Source: Heliocybe sulcata
Taxonomy: Eukaryota; Basidiomycota; Agaricomycetes; Gloeophyllales; Gloeophyllaceae
Assembly (NCBI GenBank): GCA_004369045.1
Contig: ML213511.1
Span: 542,283 to 606,282 of the forward strand
DNA: 64,000 nt
Reading direction: 5' to 3'
In this document: piece after piece, positions 32,892 through 44,073 of the stretch
Position numbering within the stretch: position 1 is the first letter of the stretch
Layout of the letters: the number at the start of each line of letters is the position of its first letter
Notes under the pieces: model-generated
What the model saw: the letters and a program-made list of their open reading frames with translations, nothing else
Database searches by the model: none
Told to the model about the DNA's origin: nothing
Translations under genes and position numbers: made by a program

Positions 32892-34422
32892 ATGTGTACC
32901 ACCGTCATGACGGAAAAGACAAACCACTCAGCATTTTACAATGCGCGAATTCCAGGCTATTCCGAAGGCCTCAAAGAGCTTAATCTAGTACGTCAACCAG
33001 CATCAAGCAGCAGTAATGCCCTGACTTCAAGTTCTTACTCATCGATTCTTATCGATTCAGGATCTCAAAGGCAAGCTGGAGCGGAGGACTGACTACTGCA
33101 CGGCCATAGGAGAGTTCTCTGATGTCTGGAGAGCGGACTTCGACGGCAGAAAGGTCTGTAACACGTCCTGGCTCCGCTTTGTCGCTCGGCCGGCGCTTAT
33201 CTAACAACGTCGGCAGGTCGCCGTTAAGGTGCTCCGAGGAGGCTCTTTCCGTAATGATGCTTTCATGAAGAAGCTCATAGATGTCAGTAATGTCTATCCT
33301 ACCTCAAACTCACTCTGCCTCTCCATATATCACCGTCAGCCTAGCATATCCAAAAATTGGGAATGGCTAATCGTTGCATTGGCTTAGGACTTGGTTGGAT
33401 TGGGGACGATGCTGGAGCAGCTTCAACATCCGTATGTCTCGGAGTTTGTAGGGCTCAGTTTGGAGTTTGGGTACATGCCAGGTATCGTTATGCCGTGGTA
33501 TCCAAAAGGTAACATCATCCAATACCTGGCTGCGAATCCCCGGCATGGAGGGGAGGTCAAGCTGCATTTGGTTGGTCTCGTATACGATTGTCTGGAACAC
33601 GTAATAATGGTAAGCGACAGATCGCACAAGCAGCAGAGGGTCTGGAATATCTTCATAAACAAGGTGTCGTGCACGGGGATATCAGAGGAGTAAGCATCTG
33701 TACCACGCCGTGCTTCCATTGACGATGACCGCAGAACTCAAGGCAAACATATTGATTGATGACGATTGCACGCCCAAGCTCTGCGACATAGGGCTTACCT
33801 TCATAACCGGCTCTTCGGACTTCACGACTGCGAAGACCGCGGGCAGCTGCCGTTGGGCGAGCCCGGAAGTCTTGAATCCAGAGCAGGACGAGGACTTGCC
33901 GGAAGATAGCCCAGCGCCTTACACCAAAGAGAGCGATATATATGCGTTTGGCATGACCATACTTGAAGTATTGCGATGCTCGTTGTTGTAGGCTCGGATG
34001 CTTACCGTTGTGCCTTTTAGGTTTTCACTGGTTTGGTGCCGTTTCATACGCGCAGGAACGACGTATCGGTCATCTTCGCAGTAATCAAGGGCGAAAGGCC
34101 ATATATTCCTGATGCCATGAAGGAGATCCATGGTTTGGAAGATCTTGTTCAAACGTGCTGGAAAGCCGTACCCAAGGAGCGGCCAACAGCGGAGGAATTG
34201 CATAACTGCCTCGCGTCGTCTCTGCCAGTACCGGCGGAGGAAATACAGCCGACTGAACCGGCGATTGACCCGCCTTCTGGTGCAGGATTCATTGCCAAGT
34301 ACGATACATTTGCTTGTCAGAAAAGATTGAAAATGACAATAGTTGGTCTTAGGATCAGCGCTCTGATATTGGCTCCCATAACCTACCCACTGCGCTGGGT
34401 GATAGGCAGACCCGCACAGTGA
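32892..34422 (+). CDS. Fungal TKL-like protein kinase
   Basis: Seven exons (32892-32987, 33061-33153, 33217-33282, 33388-33570, 33621-33689, 33743-33967, 34021-34422) give 377 residues. The kinase order is complete: degenerate glycine loop AIGEFSDVW, VAVK lysine, VVHGDIRGANILI catalytic loop, DIGL in place of DFG, CRWASPEVL in place of the APE motif, DIYAFGMTILE and CWKAVPKERPT. An HGD(I/L)xGANIL loop is typical of the large tyrosine-kinase-like families of Agaricomycetes. The catalytic Asp and the DxG Asp are both kept, so activity is possible. After the domain a hydrophobic stretch (MTIVGLRISALILAPITYPL) near the C-terminus may be a membrane anchor, an unusual ending. An in-frame ATG at 32907 is an alternative start. 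Substrate and pathway are unknown. Confidence 0.82.
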
Positions 34423-34700
34423 CCTGTTTCGTACGCTCAGAAGCTAAGCGGACTCGAAAAATCGTATTGTAGTCCCAGATTATCACCGGTTTAATAACAG
34501 GCTAAAACAATCACACAAATTGTCACGTAGGATGTCGGTATCCCGAATTCGTCTCCCAGATCTAAACTTTATTTACGTCGTCGTTTACATTGTCGTATCC
34601 TAGGCCCACTGCAAACTAACAAAGGACGATTCGCCAGAAACGATTCTGTATCGCTTACAATCCACTATCCGACATAAATAGGTGTACAACCTACACACAC

Positions 34701-35986
34701 TTACAGCTTGTCTTTCGATTTTGCCTCCTCCTCCTTGGCTTGTTTCACCGCAGCAAGTACCTTTGCATGCACTTCCTTACCAGCGGCCACGAACCCGTAG
34801 TTCTCGCCCAGAGTGCGTCCCAAACCAAAGTTCAGGGGCTCTCCCCTCGAGTCGGTAATGATTCCACCGGCTTCCTCGATCAGCACGGAACCAGATGCAT
34901 GATCCTAGGTAGACAGTCGATTAGACGTCTCACCAGAGATGAGGAAAACAGTTACGTACCCATATCTTTTCCTTATACCCGACGCCGGTAGGCATCCGGA
35001 GATACACACCGCCATCACCGCGAGCGAGTGAGCAGTACTTCGCCTGACTGTCCATCCGTGTCGGCGCGCGCTTGATGCCGAGGATCTGCGCCACCCGGTC
35101 GTTGAACGAGTGCGACGAATGCGCAGCCTCGACTGATTCCAGGAAGTTGAGGTTGTCGTCAGAGAACGTCGGGATCCTGAGAGGCTTCGGATCCGATCCC
35201 GACATAGTCAGCTATCAGACGCGTCGTCAGGTTGCCAGTTCCGAGGAGCGCTGAGCGTTGCGACACCTCACCTGTCTAGCGCCGTGGCCGCGCACAGCAA
35301 CGAATATACAGCCCCGAGGGCCATCGGGGTTCGCGGCGTCCACTGGGAGATTCGGGCACCCCATGACACCGAGCTGTACCTGCGCGTCCACGATGAGTGC
35401 AAGGCAGACAGCGTACTGCTCGCCCCGGAGGAATCCCTTGGTACCGTCGATAGGGTCCAGCGTCCACATCCCTGTCTCGTAATTAGCTATATGCGGTGGG
35501 CATGAGGGCGGCTGCAACTCACTCCCAGTGGCCCCTCCGTTGTACGTCCCCCGGTCAATTGCATCGAGCAGCTCTTCCGGCGTGCGTGACTGTCCAGGAC
35601 CGAGTCCCCACTCTGCCATCTCTCCGATTCCGAGCTCTGCGGTCAGGGTTTCATTCGCAAGTTCGACGATGCGGTTCTTCAGCGCCGTTCCGGACTCTGG
35701 TCGCAGATCCGCTGCATCTTCCTCTCCTACGATCGGGTCATCCGGGAATGCGCGTCCGAGGATTGTGTTCACCACTGCTTGAGCAGAGTAGTCGCCGACT
35801 ACCAGGACGTTCACATGAGCACTTCTGCATAGTCTGAGACCACATACCAGTCACCGGCGACTTATCACCCTTAACGAGCGTCTCGTTCTTCACCAACTTG
35901 TTGAAGACGGACGAAGTGAGCGTGCATGCTCGCCGTACAGCAGCGACAGCCACCTGCTCCTCAGCAGCAAATTTGAGAGACATCAT
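34701..35986 (-). CDS. MET22: 3'(2'),5'-bisphosphate nucleotidase
   Basis: Five exons (35986-35848, 35798-35523, 35486-35272, 35211-34960, 34904-34701) give 361 residues, the normal size for the HAL2/MET22 enzyme. The lithium-sensitive phosphatase motifs are all present: VGEEDAADL (70-78), LDPIDGTKGFLRGEQYAV (148-165) and DHASGSVLIEEAGG (295-308), which bind the catalytic metals. The enzyme turns 3'-phosphoadenosine 5'-phosphate into AMP and phosphate, clearing a by-product of sulfate assimilation and sulfation; it is a known salt-toxicity target. The start is one of two adjacent ATGs (35986 or 35983). The gene converges with the kinase gene 278 bp away. Also called HAL2. Confidence 0.93.
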
Positions 35987-36688
35987 GAGTTAGTGATAAG
36001 AGGCACACGGATGGTCGTTTACCGTACGGCAGATGTGCGTCTTATAGCTACTGCCGACATAAATCGCGGTGCAGAGAATGGACGAGCAATTCCATAAATG
36101 CTCACTCAGCCATGCGATGCGCTCTCCTCGACAGCCAGTGGGATCTCGCTCAAATCACCATTTTATGGAATTATGTCCCCTTACGCTGATGGTAACATTC
36201 ATAGGCGGTGGGTATTCCATATATCTCAGAGCAGCAGTGTGGGGAGCATCAAGTCGCTGTCCAGTCAAGTCGTCGCACGGCAGAGTCCGTCGAGAGACGT
36301 GGCTTTCCTGATATTAATGTTGCAGCAAGCAAGCACGCAGATCGTCCGACGTATGAACGTTATAACTTACGTTCGACGACACAGGAATCACAAGATTCAT
36401 TATAGCGGCGCGAGGTATAGACACACTTGTCGGATAAGGGGTGGGGTGCAGCATGAGAAGATACTCCAATGAGTCCTCAATATGCGGGTAAGGAAAGAAA
36501 GTAGAGCATCAAGAGATTAATCGCTATCAACGACTATACAACTGCATTCGCATTAGGTTTTAGGAACGTAGCAGTACTACCGCCCCGACAGTATCCTTGG
36601 GACCGGGCGTGGCTGTACAATTACATCTTCGTCAGCTAGGAAAACTCCGAAAGTGCGACATGCTTACTTCGAGAGGGCTTGAAGCCGC
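35987..36688. other. Intergenic, no recognised gene
   Basis: About 700 bp upstream of the MET22 gene and downstream of hydrophobin 1. No motif-bearing frame or repeat seen. Confidence 0.5.
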
Positions 36689-37140
36689 TTATAGAGTAAT
36701 GGGAACGCAGCCGGTAGAGATGAGGCTCCCTAGTGGACCAGTCAGTTAAACGCAGAAACTAAAGTAAGGTGGTCGCGAGATCTACCGTAGGAGTTGTCCT
36801 CGCAGCAAACGGGCGCAGCAGAGCTATACCGGTCATCAGAGAAATATCTACCAGTAGAACGATCTTCAGCTCACCAAGAAGCACCCCCGCCAAGGCCCAC
36901 TACGGTGAGGGGAGAGCAATTAATCCCGACCATCCCGTTGAGGTTAGGCAAAACAATGCCCAGAAGGCCTAGAAGCGAGGTCACCGAAGGGTCGCTCGCG
37001 CTCTGGACGGAGTTGCAGCACTGGATGGCGCCAGTGTTGCAGTTACCCGCAGGCTGGGAGGGCTGACCACCCGGGGTGGGTGTGGCAACCGCAAGGGTAG
37101 CGAGGGCGACGACGCCAGTGAGCTTGGTGAAAGAGACCAT
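36689..37140 (-). CDS. Class I hydrophobin 1
   Basis: Three exons (37140-36875, 36823-36786, 36729-36689) give 114 residues. A signal peptide ([19 protein letters not shown]) precedes the eight-cysteine pattern C-x6-CC, then single C, C-x5-CC and [29 protein letters not shown] and GCVPITL at the end. Spacing between cysteines 3 and 4 exceeds 30 residues, as in class I. Hydrophobins are secreted and self-assemble at air-water interfaces to coat aerial hyphae and fruit bodies. It is a close paralogue of hydrophobin 2 at 45441-45921: exon lengths (266, 38, 41 nt), intron phases and most residues agree. A TATA box lies about 90 bp upstream. Confidence 0.95.
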
Positions 37141-37223
37141 TGCGGTTGGTGTGAGGGGCTGGGTGGTTCAGTGAGACTAGGAGAATAGTTGCGATAATGT
37201 GAGGTTGGGTAAAAGAGGAAGGA

Positions 37224-37230
37224 TTTTATA
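37224..37230 (-). promoter_or_regulatory. TATA box of hydrophobin 1
   Basis: TATAAAA on the minus strand, about 84-90 bp upstream of the ATG at 37140. The paralogous hydrophobin 2 has the same heptamer at almost the same distance. Confidence 0.7.
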
Positions 37231-37546
37231 GATTTCCAGAGGCATGTTAATGAGGAGGACTGACGACGATGACGAGCACCGAGAGCGTCATAGGATAATG
37301 TCGAGCCATCGGTCCCTGCAACTCTCTTGTCGTATGTCGTGCCCTGGGCGGCGGCGCGACCCGTCTCGAACCTTGGGGTACAATTCAGCAGACGAAGCAG
37401 GAGCGGCCTTGCCCCTGTAACAAGTCAAAGCTGCGTCCTGAATCAATATCGACGACTTTGTCGGCAGTTGTACTTCCTAGTTGCTTATGTATCAGACATA
37501 GCCCTGGTATTTTCTTGGCCTCGCGTGCGGATCCCTATGTCGGCGC

Positions 37547-37995
37547 TCACCGGTAGCATTGACACGGGGGTTCCTCGGGTGACGGAATTCGATCAAGAGC
37601 AGAGTATTGGCGACATCTTGGCTAGTATGATAGCAGGTACCATATGGACCTACAAATCGCAATGGCAAGTTACGCAGACTGGGCACCCGCAAACGGAGCC
37701 GATTAATAGCCAACTACCGGTCCATCGTCCGCGGTCCTAGCGTCGCTGGTGTGCGCGTCGTACCTCCCTGCCTAGAAGGGGAATACCGGTCTTGGTTACA
37801 ATATACCGCCTGGACAGTGACGCGTTCCAGTGTATGAGGAATTCAGTTAGCAATGGAGTGGCGGCGAGATCCTGGCTGTAATCACAGGGTGCATTAAATG
37901 AACCTACAAATTCCAGTGGCACGTTATACAGAGGAAGCCGGCCATGACGCAGTCGATTAATGGGTAGCGACCGGCGCTTCGTCCGCGGCCTCGAA
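37547..37995. repeat. Two diverged tandem copies of a unit of about 190 bp
   Basis: Copy A (about 37547-37740) and copy B (about 37805-37995) align over most of their length, sharing GGAATTC, a GACCTACAAAT/GAACCTACAAAT block, CGATTAAT and CGTCCGCGG in the same order, at roughly 65-70% identity by eye. On the minus strand both copies keep an open frame with shared residues (INRLR, PL.FVG, SQD.A.T.LL.EF), suggesting a formerly coding unit. A short third match with AAGCCGGCCATGA occurs near 38185. The origin is unknown. Confidence 0.55.
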
Positions 37996-38467
37996 GGCTG
38001 AAGAAACAGTGAGCCCCCTCTTACGTATGTAGTCGCCAAAGGTGTGCGAGTTGGTTCTCCTTGTGTAGAACCTCCCTTGTTCCAAGACTGCAGACTTTGG
38101 TGGAGAACGCCGTCTGGGTTACCAGCTTGGAAGTTAGAGTCCCTTGACCAGAAAGATGACACCAGGTACAGTGTTCACGCGGAAAGCCGGCCATGAAATG
38201 CACCTGCATCTCCGGGCGTAACATCCTTGACCAGGGGATTGTACGACCGGCCCACCTTTCGGATAGACAAAGCCAAGTACTGGCGGGATACTCATGGGAC
38301 TGCGAGAGAAGGAGTATGAGTTCAGCAGAGAGTCGGCGGCTTGAGAGACACGTCGGTTGCACGACAAGGCGGTCGTGTATAGGTCTCAAATTTAGAGATG
38401 TGGCGCTAACCACCCGCCACGTTACCGCGATTGCGGCTAAATCCCTTATTCCTCTTGTACGAACACC

Positions 38468-39804
38468 ATGGTAAAGGCGACGCGTTCTGACTGCATTTAT
38501 CATGACTGACGACGAGCTAGGCGACGGCAAATGCGGGGGAACCAATTCCGATAGAGACGGCTCATGAGGACATGATCGTATGTCGCGTACTACCCGCCTT
38601 TCGATGCAATTCTGACGGCACATATAGCATGATGCCCAACTGGACTACTACGGGAAACGACTTGCGACGTGCTCTTCTGACCGGACAGTAAAGGTGTTCG
38701 ACGTTGTGGAAGGAGAGGCGCGTAAAGCGCCAGGACATACGCTCAAGGGGTGAGTAAGTCTCGGCCGTTCAGGACACCATGCCAATCTGCTGACTCTTCC
38801 ACAGGCATACAGGACCCGTCTGGCAAGTAGCGTGGGCACACCCAAAATACGGCTCTATCCTTGCATCATGTTCGTACGACGGGAAGGTGTTGATCTGGAA
38901 GGAGCAGGGGCCGGGCGCAGGGGGGTGGACCAAGATCAAGGAGCATACATTACATGGCGCTTCAGGTACGTTGCGTGCCCTACTTGCGCTTACATATGTA
39001 CTTAGTCTCGCCCCTGCACTCTGCAACTGCAAGTCAACTCTGTGTCCTGGGCCCCGCACGAGCTCGGCGCCATCCTCGCCTGCGCCTCCTCCGACGGCAA
39101 AATATCCGTCCTCACATTCAAAAGTAAGCCTTCCTCTTTCCCACCACTCCTGTTCATATTTAATTGATATAAATCGCCTAGATGATGGCCAGTGGGGCGC
39201 GGACATCTTCAACGGCCACGCCATTGGTTGCAACGCAGTCTCCTGGGCGCCTGCTGTCCAGCCCGGGTCGCTCATCATGCCCCAGGCCAACATCGTACCC
39301 GGTCAGGCGCAGCCGATGCTTCAGACCGTGAAGCGCTTCGCGAGCGCTGGCTGCGACAATGTGGTCAAAATCTGGGGGTTCAACGAGGAGTCGCAGTCAT
39401 GGGTTGAGGAAGAGACACTTGAGGGCCACGCAGACTGGGTCCGCGATGTCGCGTGGGCGCCAAATATTGGGCTGCCTAGGAGCTACATCGCGACAGCCTC
39501 GCAGGTGTGTGCACATGTAACAATGTCCTTGATATGGCATGCTCATGGCTTGCAGGACAAGACCGTGTTAATTTGGACAAAGGACACCCCGACGTCGCCA
39601 TGGGTCAAGACTTCATTGGATCCCTCCTCAGCGTCTGTTGCACCCGTCTCATCCACCCCAGGCAAGTTCCCCGACGTCGTTTGGCGTGTTTCCTGGAGTT
39701 TGGCTGGGAACATCCTGGCTGTCAGCTGCGGGGACGGCAAGGTGACGCTGTGGAAGGAGAACCTGAAGGGAACATGGGAGTGCGTCAGTGATATGACCAG
39801 CTAG
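38468..39804 (+). CDS. SEC13: SEC13, COPII coat and nuclear pore WD40 protein
   Basis: Seven exons (38468-38470, 38521-38577, 38628-38749, 38805-38965, 39034-39123, 39182-39504, 39556-39804) give 334 residues. The start is diagnostic: exon 1 is only the ATG codon, followed by GTAAAG and a 50-nt intron, and the protein then reads [19 protein letters not shown] and [19 protein letters not shown], the typical SEC13 beginning. Six WD40 blades follow, including [65 protein letters not shown] and KVTLWKE. SEC13 pairs with SEC31 in COPII vesicle coats and with Nup145C/Nup96 in the Y-complex of the pore. It converges with the EF-G1 gene at 157 bp. Confidence 0.94.
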
Positions 39805-39961
39805 GCTTCTATCCTGGAGGACTCGACTGTGTGAATATTTTGCTGGCAAAGAAACGCATGAGATTCCAGCGAGTAGCAGTGAGGCAGTGGGATGTAAAGC
39901 GTGAATGATACATAAATATGCGCGTGAGGTCTACAGTATCAGAGCAAGAACGACCAGGCAT

Positions 39962-42848
39962 CTACTTCTTCGCTTGAGGAAGCGTCCTGCGGTACGCGTC
40001 CTCAAGCTCCTTCTGGACTTGGGGCAAGACAGGCTGGTGGGTCTGAAAGAACGTATTCAGCGGATGGTCTTTACCAGCAACACATTATACGTTACCTTAT
40101 ACTCCATGCTGAATTCACCCTTGCCCTGCGTCGCGCCTCGCAACTGACTCGAATAGCCGAACATGTCGTTCAAAGCAACCTCAGCAACGGCAGTGAACTC
40201 GTCCTCGCGAACTTCACTATCAAGGATAGTGCCTCGACGGGAGTTCAGACCACTGATGACAGCGCCCTGGAACTCCGCGGGTGCGACGACCTCGACGGTC
40301 ATGATCGGCTCGAGGATGACAGGTGCGGCTTTTGAGTACACTTCACGGAAAGCGCCCATGGTGGCGAGACGGAAAGCCAGTTCGGATGAATCGACGATGT
40401 GGAAGGCACCGTCCGAAAGTGTCATGCGACAGCCCGAAACAGGGTTGCCGGAGAGCGAACCCTTCTCGAGCGCCTCATAGAAGCCCTATTACATGGCGTA
40501 ATCAGCGACATCACTAACGAGTGACACTGTAGCTTCTCACCTTCTCTACAGCAGGTATGTAGTTAGACGGGACGTTGCCACTCATGACGATGCTCTCGAA
40601 TGCGATATCCTTCCCAGTTTCCGGATCCGGTTCGCACGGTTCAATGTACCCGATGATCTTGGCGTACTGACCCGCACCTCCAGTTTGCTTCTTGTGCGTA
40701 TACATAAAGTCTGCACGCTGGGTGACAGTCTCGCGGAAGGCGACCTTCGGCTTGCCGGTCGTACACTCGACGTTATACTCACGCTTCATGCGCTCAACGT
40801 AGATCTCCAAGTGCAACTCGCCCATGCCGGAGATGATAGTCTATGGCAAGTGTAGGCTGATCGTAGAGACGACGACGAGGTGGGCACGTACCTCTTTGCT
40901 CTCTTGATCAATGTGTACCTTGAAGGTAGGGTCCTCCTTCTGGAAACGATTCAGAGCACGAGAAAAGTTGGGCGACTCGGTTCCAACGGGCTTCAAGGCG
41001 AGCGAGATGACAGGCTCCGGAACGTACATAGACGTCTATATTGTATGGTTAAGACGACCACTTGCCAATGGAGAAGGCCATAATATGCGCGCACCATAGA
41101 GAACGAAGTAGACCCATCAGTGAAGGTATCGCCAGAAGCGCATTCGACACCAAACGTGGCGCAAATTTCGCCGGGCCCTATTGCCTCGATATCCTGCACT
41201 CAGGGTCAGCTCTTCGCTCTCTGCACGTAGTCAGGAGAAGTCTTACCTCCATCTCGTTACTGTGCATGCGCACTAGCCGAGGAACCTTGACCTTTTTGCC
41301 AGTCCTTGCATGATAAATAAACCCGCCCTTCTTGAGACCGCCCTGGTACACGCGCATGTACGTCAACTGCCCAAACCTACCTTCCTCGAGTTTGAATGCC
41401 AGCGCAACCAATGGCGCATTAGCAGCAGGCGTCAACGGAACAGGCGGTGCAGTCACAGGCTGCGATGTGTCGTGTGCGGTGACAGTAGACTCGGCGGGGT
41501 TAGGCAGGTACGCGCAGACACCGTCGAGGAGGGGCTGGACACCTGTGTTCTTGATCGCAGAGCCGAGGAAGACAGGGGAGAACTTCAGACCAACAGTGGC
41601 ACGCCGTACAGCGGCGGCGAGCTGCTCCAACGAGGGTTCTTCGTCCATGATGACCAGGTCGGCGATTTCGTCGTCCACTTCTGCCAGTTGCTCGATGAGC
41701 TCCGTGCGTTTCTGTTTGGCTAGTTCGAGAACATCTGCAGGTATTTCGTCCGTTTCACGAACAGTGTTACTGATAAGAAACCGCGAAATTAGCTACACGT
41801 GGGGACGGCAATTGAGAGCTTACCCTTTCTCGCCTTCATTGTAGACAGCCTTCCAGCGGACGAGGTCAACGACGCCTCGGAACTGGTCCTCAACTCCGAT
41901 GGGGACATGGACGGCAGCAGCAGCGATACGAAGTTTGGACCGGATTTGACCAATAACGCGCCAGGGGTTAGCTCCCGGTCTAATCTGAGGTTCAGGCACG
42001 CTCGTTAATCCATCTGGAGCGGCCTCACCTGTCCATCTTGTTGATGAAGGAAATTCTGGGCACGTTGTAGCGACGCATTTGCCTATCGACCGTAGTAGTT
42101 TGACTCTAGAAACCAGTAAATATCGCGGATGTCTTATCTGGACGCTCTAAGCTCACCTGCACACCGGAAACCGCACATAATACCAAGATTGCGCCGTCCA
42201 AAACCCGAAGAGCGCGTTCCACCTCTATAGTAAAGTCGACGTGACCTACGTTACCCAGTGAGTGCATTATCCACTCGAGGATCATATATCCGCTCACCAG
42301 GTGTATCAATGATGTTGATAGCATAATTTTGCTGCTCCCCAGTGGGCAGTTTGGCATTCCAGTCGCAGAAGGTTGCCGCACTCTGAATGGTGATACCCTT
42401 CTCTCGCTCCAATTCCATACTGTCCATTTTTGCGCCGACAGCATCACGGCCGCGGACCTATTGCAGCTTCAGCACTTCTTTTGCTTTACGACTATGCCTG
42501 AGGGTCTTGAACACGCGAGCCCCAGGCCAGTCAACATTTCAATAGCGGACGAACCTCGTGAATCTCTCCGATTCGACCAGTATAATACAATATGCGTTCC
42601 GTTAATGTCGTCTTCCCAGAGTCGATATGCGCTGAGACACCAATATTCCGCTGCTTCCCGAGCCGTCTCAAGTCCTCAGACGTAAGATCGTACTTTGGAT
42701 AGGTCGGTGCCGGTGCCTCTGCAACCTCCTCCTTTAGTGCTGCAGCTGCGGATGCTGCACGACGACCACCTAAGGACCATCCAGAGAAGATTTGAGCCTG
42801 ACACAGTCGCCTGAGGCAGGGCTGGCGGGCAGCCGCGAAGACCACCAT
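39962..42848 (-). CDS. MEF1: Mitochondrial elongation factor G 1
   Basis: Eleven exons (42848-42555, 42457-42298, 42245-42157, 42105-42029, 41979-41824, 41769-41247, 41193-41095, 41035-40892, 40840-40541, 40485-40096, 40042-39962) give 770 residues. An Arg/Ala-rich N-terminus ([19 protein letters not shown]) fits a mitochondrial presequence. The GTPase has AHIDSGKTT (73-81, serine as usual in mitochondrial EF-G1), [20 protein letters not shown] and NKMDR. Later EF-G landmarks include [46 protein letters not shown] and a domain V ending [16 protein letters not shown]. The protein drives translocation on the mitochondrial ribosome. All phases close. Downstream it converges on SEC13. Confidence 0.95.
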
Positions 42849-44073
42849 GCCAGTTGTCTGAACGGTAGCCCACAGGAAACTTTGAGGGGAATCTCTTTTT
42901 TGAATCGGGTAATGCTCGCGTGGCCGGCGTGGGTGCATGGGTCAAGGATGTCCCGCTGAACTTGGACCCAAGAACAGCTTACCTCTGCTACATGCTATTC
43001 TCACCGCGTCGTTGCTTGCATTCCCGCAGAACGCCCTAAGTTGGTTTATTATAACTGAGCCGTCATTCTGACACGTTAATACGCTTAGAACCAAGTCCCT
43101 TCTCATGTGATTGGCTATGGCGAACTTGAAGGCACCTGCGGCCTTGAAAACAATGCGGAAGTCGTTCCCGACTGTCACCAATAGACGATTCCACGCCATA
43201 GCTATCTTGATATACTCAGCAGAAACGTGACGAATAACCAGTAAACTCGTCTTTCCCTTGTACGGTTGAACTGAAACTTACAGGAGTGTCTCCTCAAAGC
43301 TAATAGCAATGCAGGGGCCCAGTTGTGCACAGGTAAGTCGAGCTAGTCTTCACGCAGTAGCTAGTGCGCAGACTCACTATGGAGAACTACATTCTATTGC
43401 ACCTTGCGACGCTGTTGCGGCGGTTCAGGCTCTGCATCGGCATCAGACAGCAGAGTTTTGCGATTAAATGCCAGGTCTCTTCTCTAACTCTGTCAGTAAC
43501 GACCGTTACGATTAGCCTCGGGTCGGTTAACGCATCTCATACATACGCATCTAAGATGCAACATCCCACCTTCCTTTGTCAAAATCGCCTTCCCAAGCTG
43601 CTCATCGCCACTACAATCAAAATCTTCTCGCCCACCAGGTCCGCTCCCCTCGCGATCGCTCTATGCTCTGGTGGTCTCATCTCACGATTAAGACTGGGTA
43701 GTGCCGAGAGCCTGTGATCCCGCGACTCCGTCGGGAAGACGAGCGACATAAACATCCCCACAGTCCTAGGCTCCGGATGCAGTACTGCCCTAATGTCAAT
43801 GTATCGTTGCGCTTACCTCTTCGTCAATTATCGTTGTCGGCCTTGGTGATGATAGCAGTTGGTCACCTGCACAATCCCCTTTAGTGTTTCGACCACTATC
43901 CAGCGATTGTTATCCCGGATAACTATCCTCAATCCGTTTACGTCGAGGTAGGGGCCCTTACGACCAGCTTTATTCGGCTTATTATCTTCCTTCAGCGGTC
44001 TTCCATCAGCATGTGAGTGCATTATTGTCTGCCTCCAAGGTACAAGCTGCAATATGCTGTCACTATGATGCTA
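42849..44073. other. Region without a recognised gene; possible minus-strand relic
   Basis: Several minus-strand frames (about 43828-44052, 43579-43761, 42942-43199) have protein-like stretches such as DVNGLRIVIRDNNRWIVVE and VGMFMSLVFPTESRDHRL, vaguely like the variable C-terminal parts of F-box proteins. I could not chain them through convincing splice sites and see no domain start. A decayed gene is likely but unproven. Confidence 0.3.
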
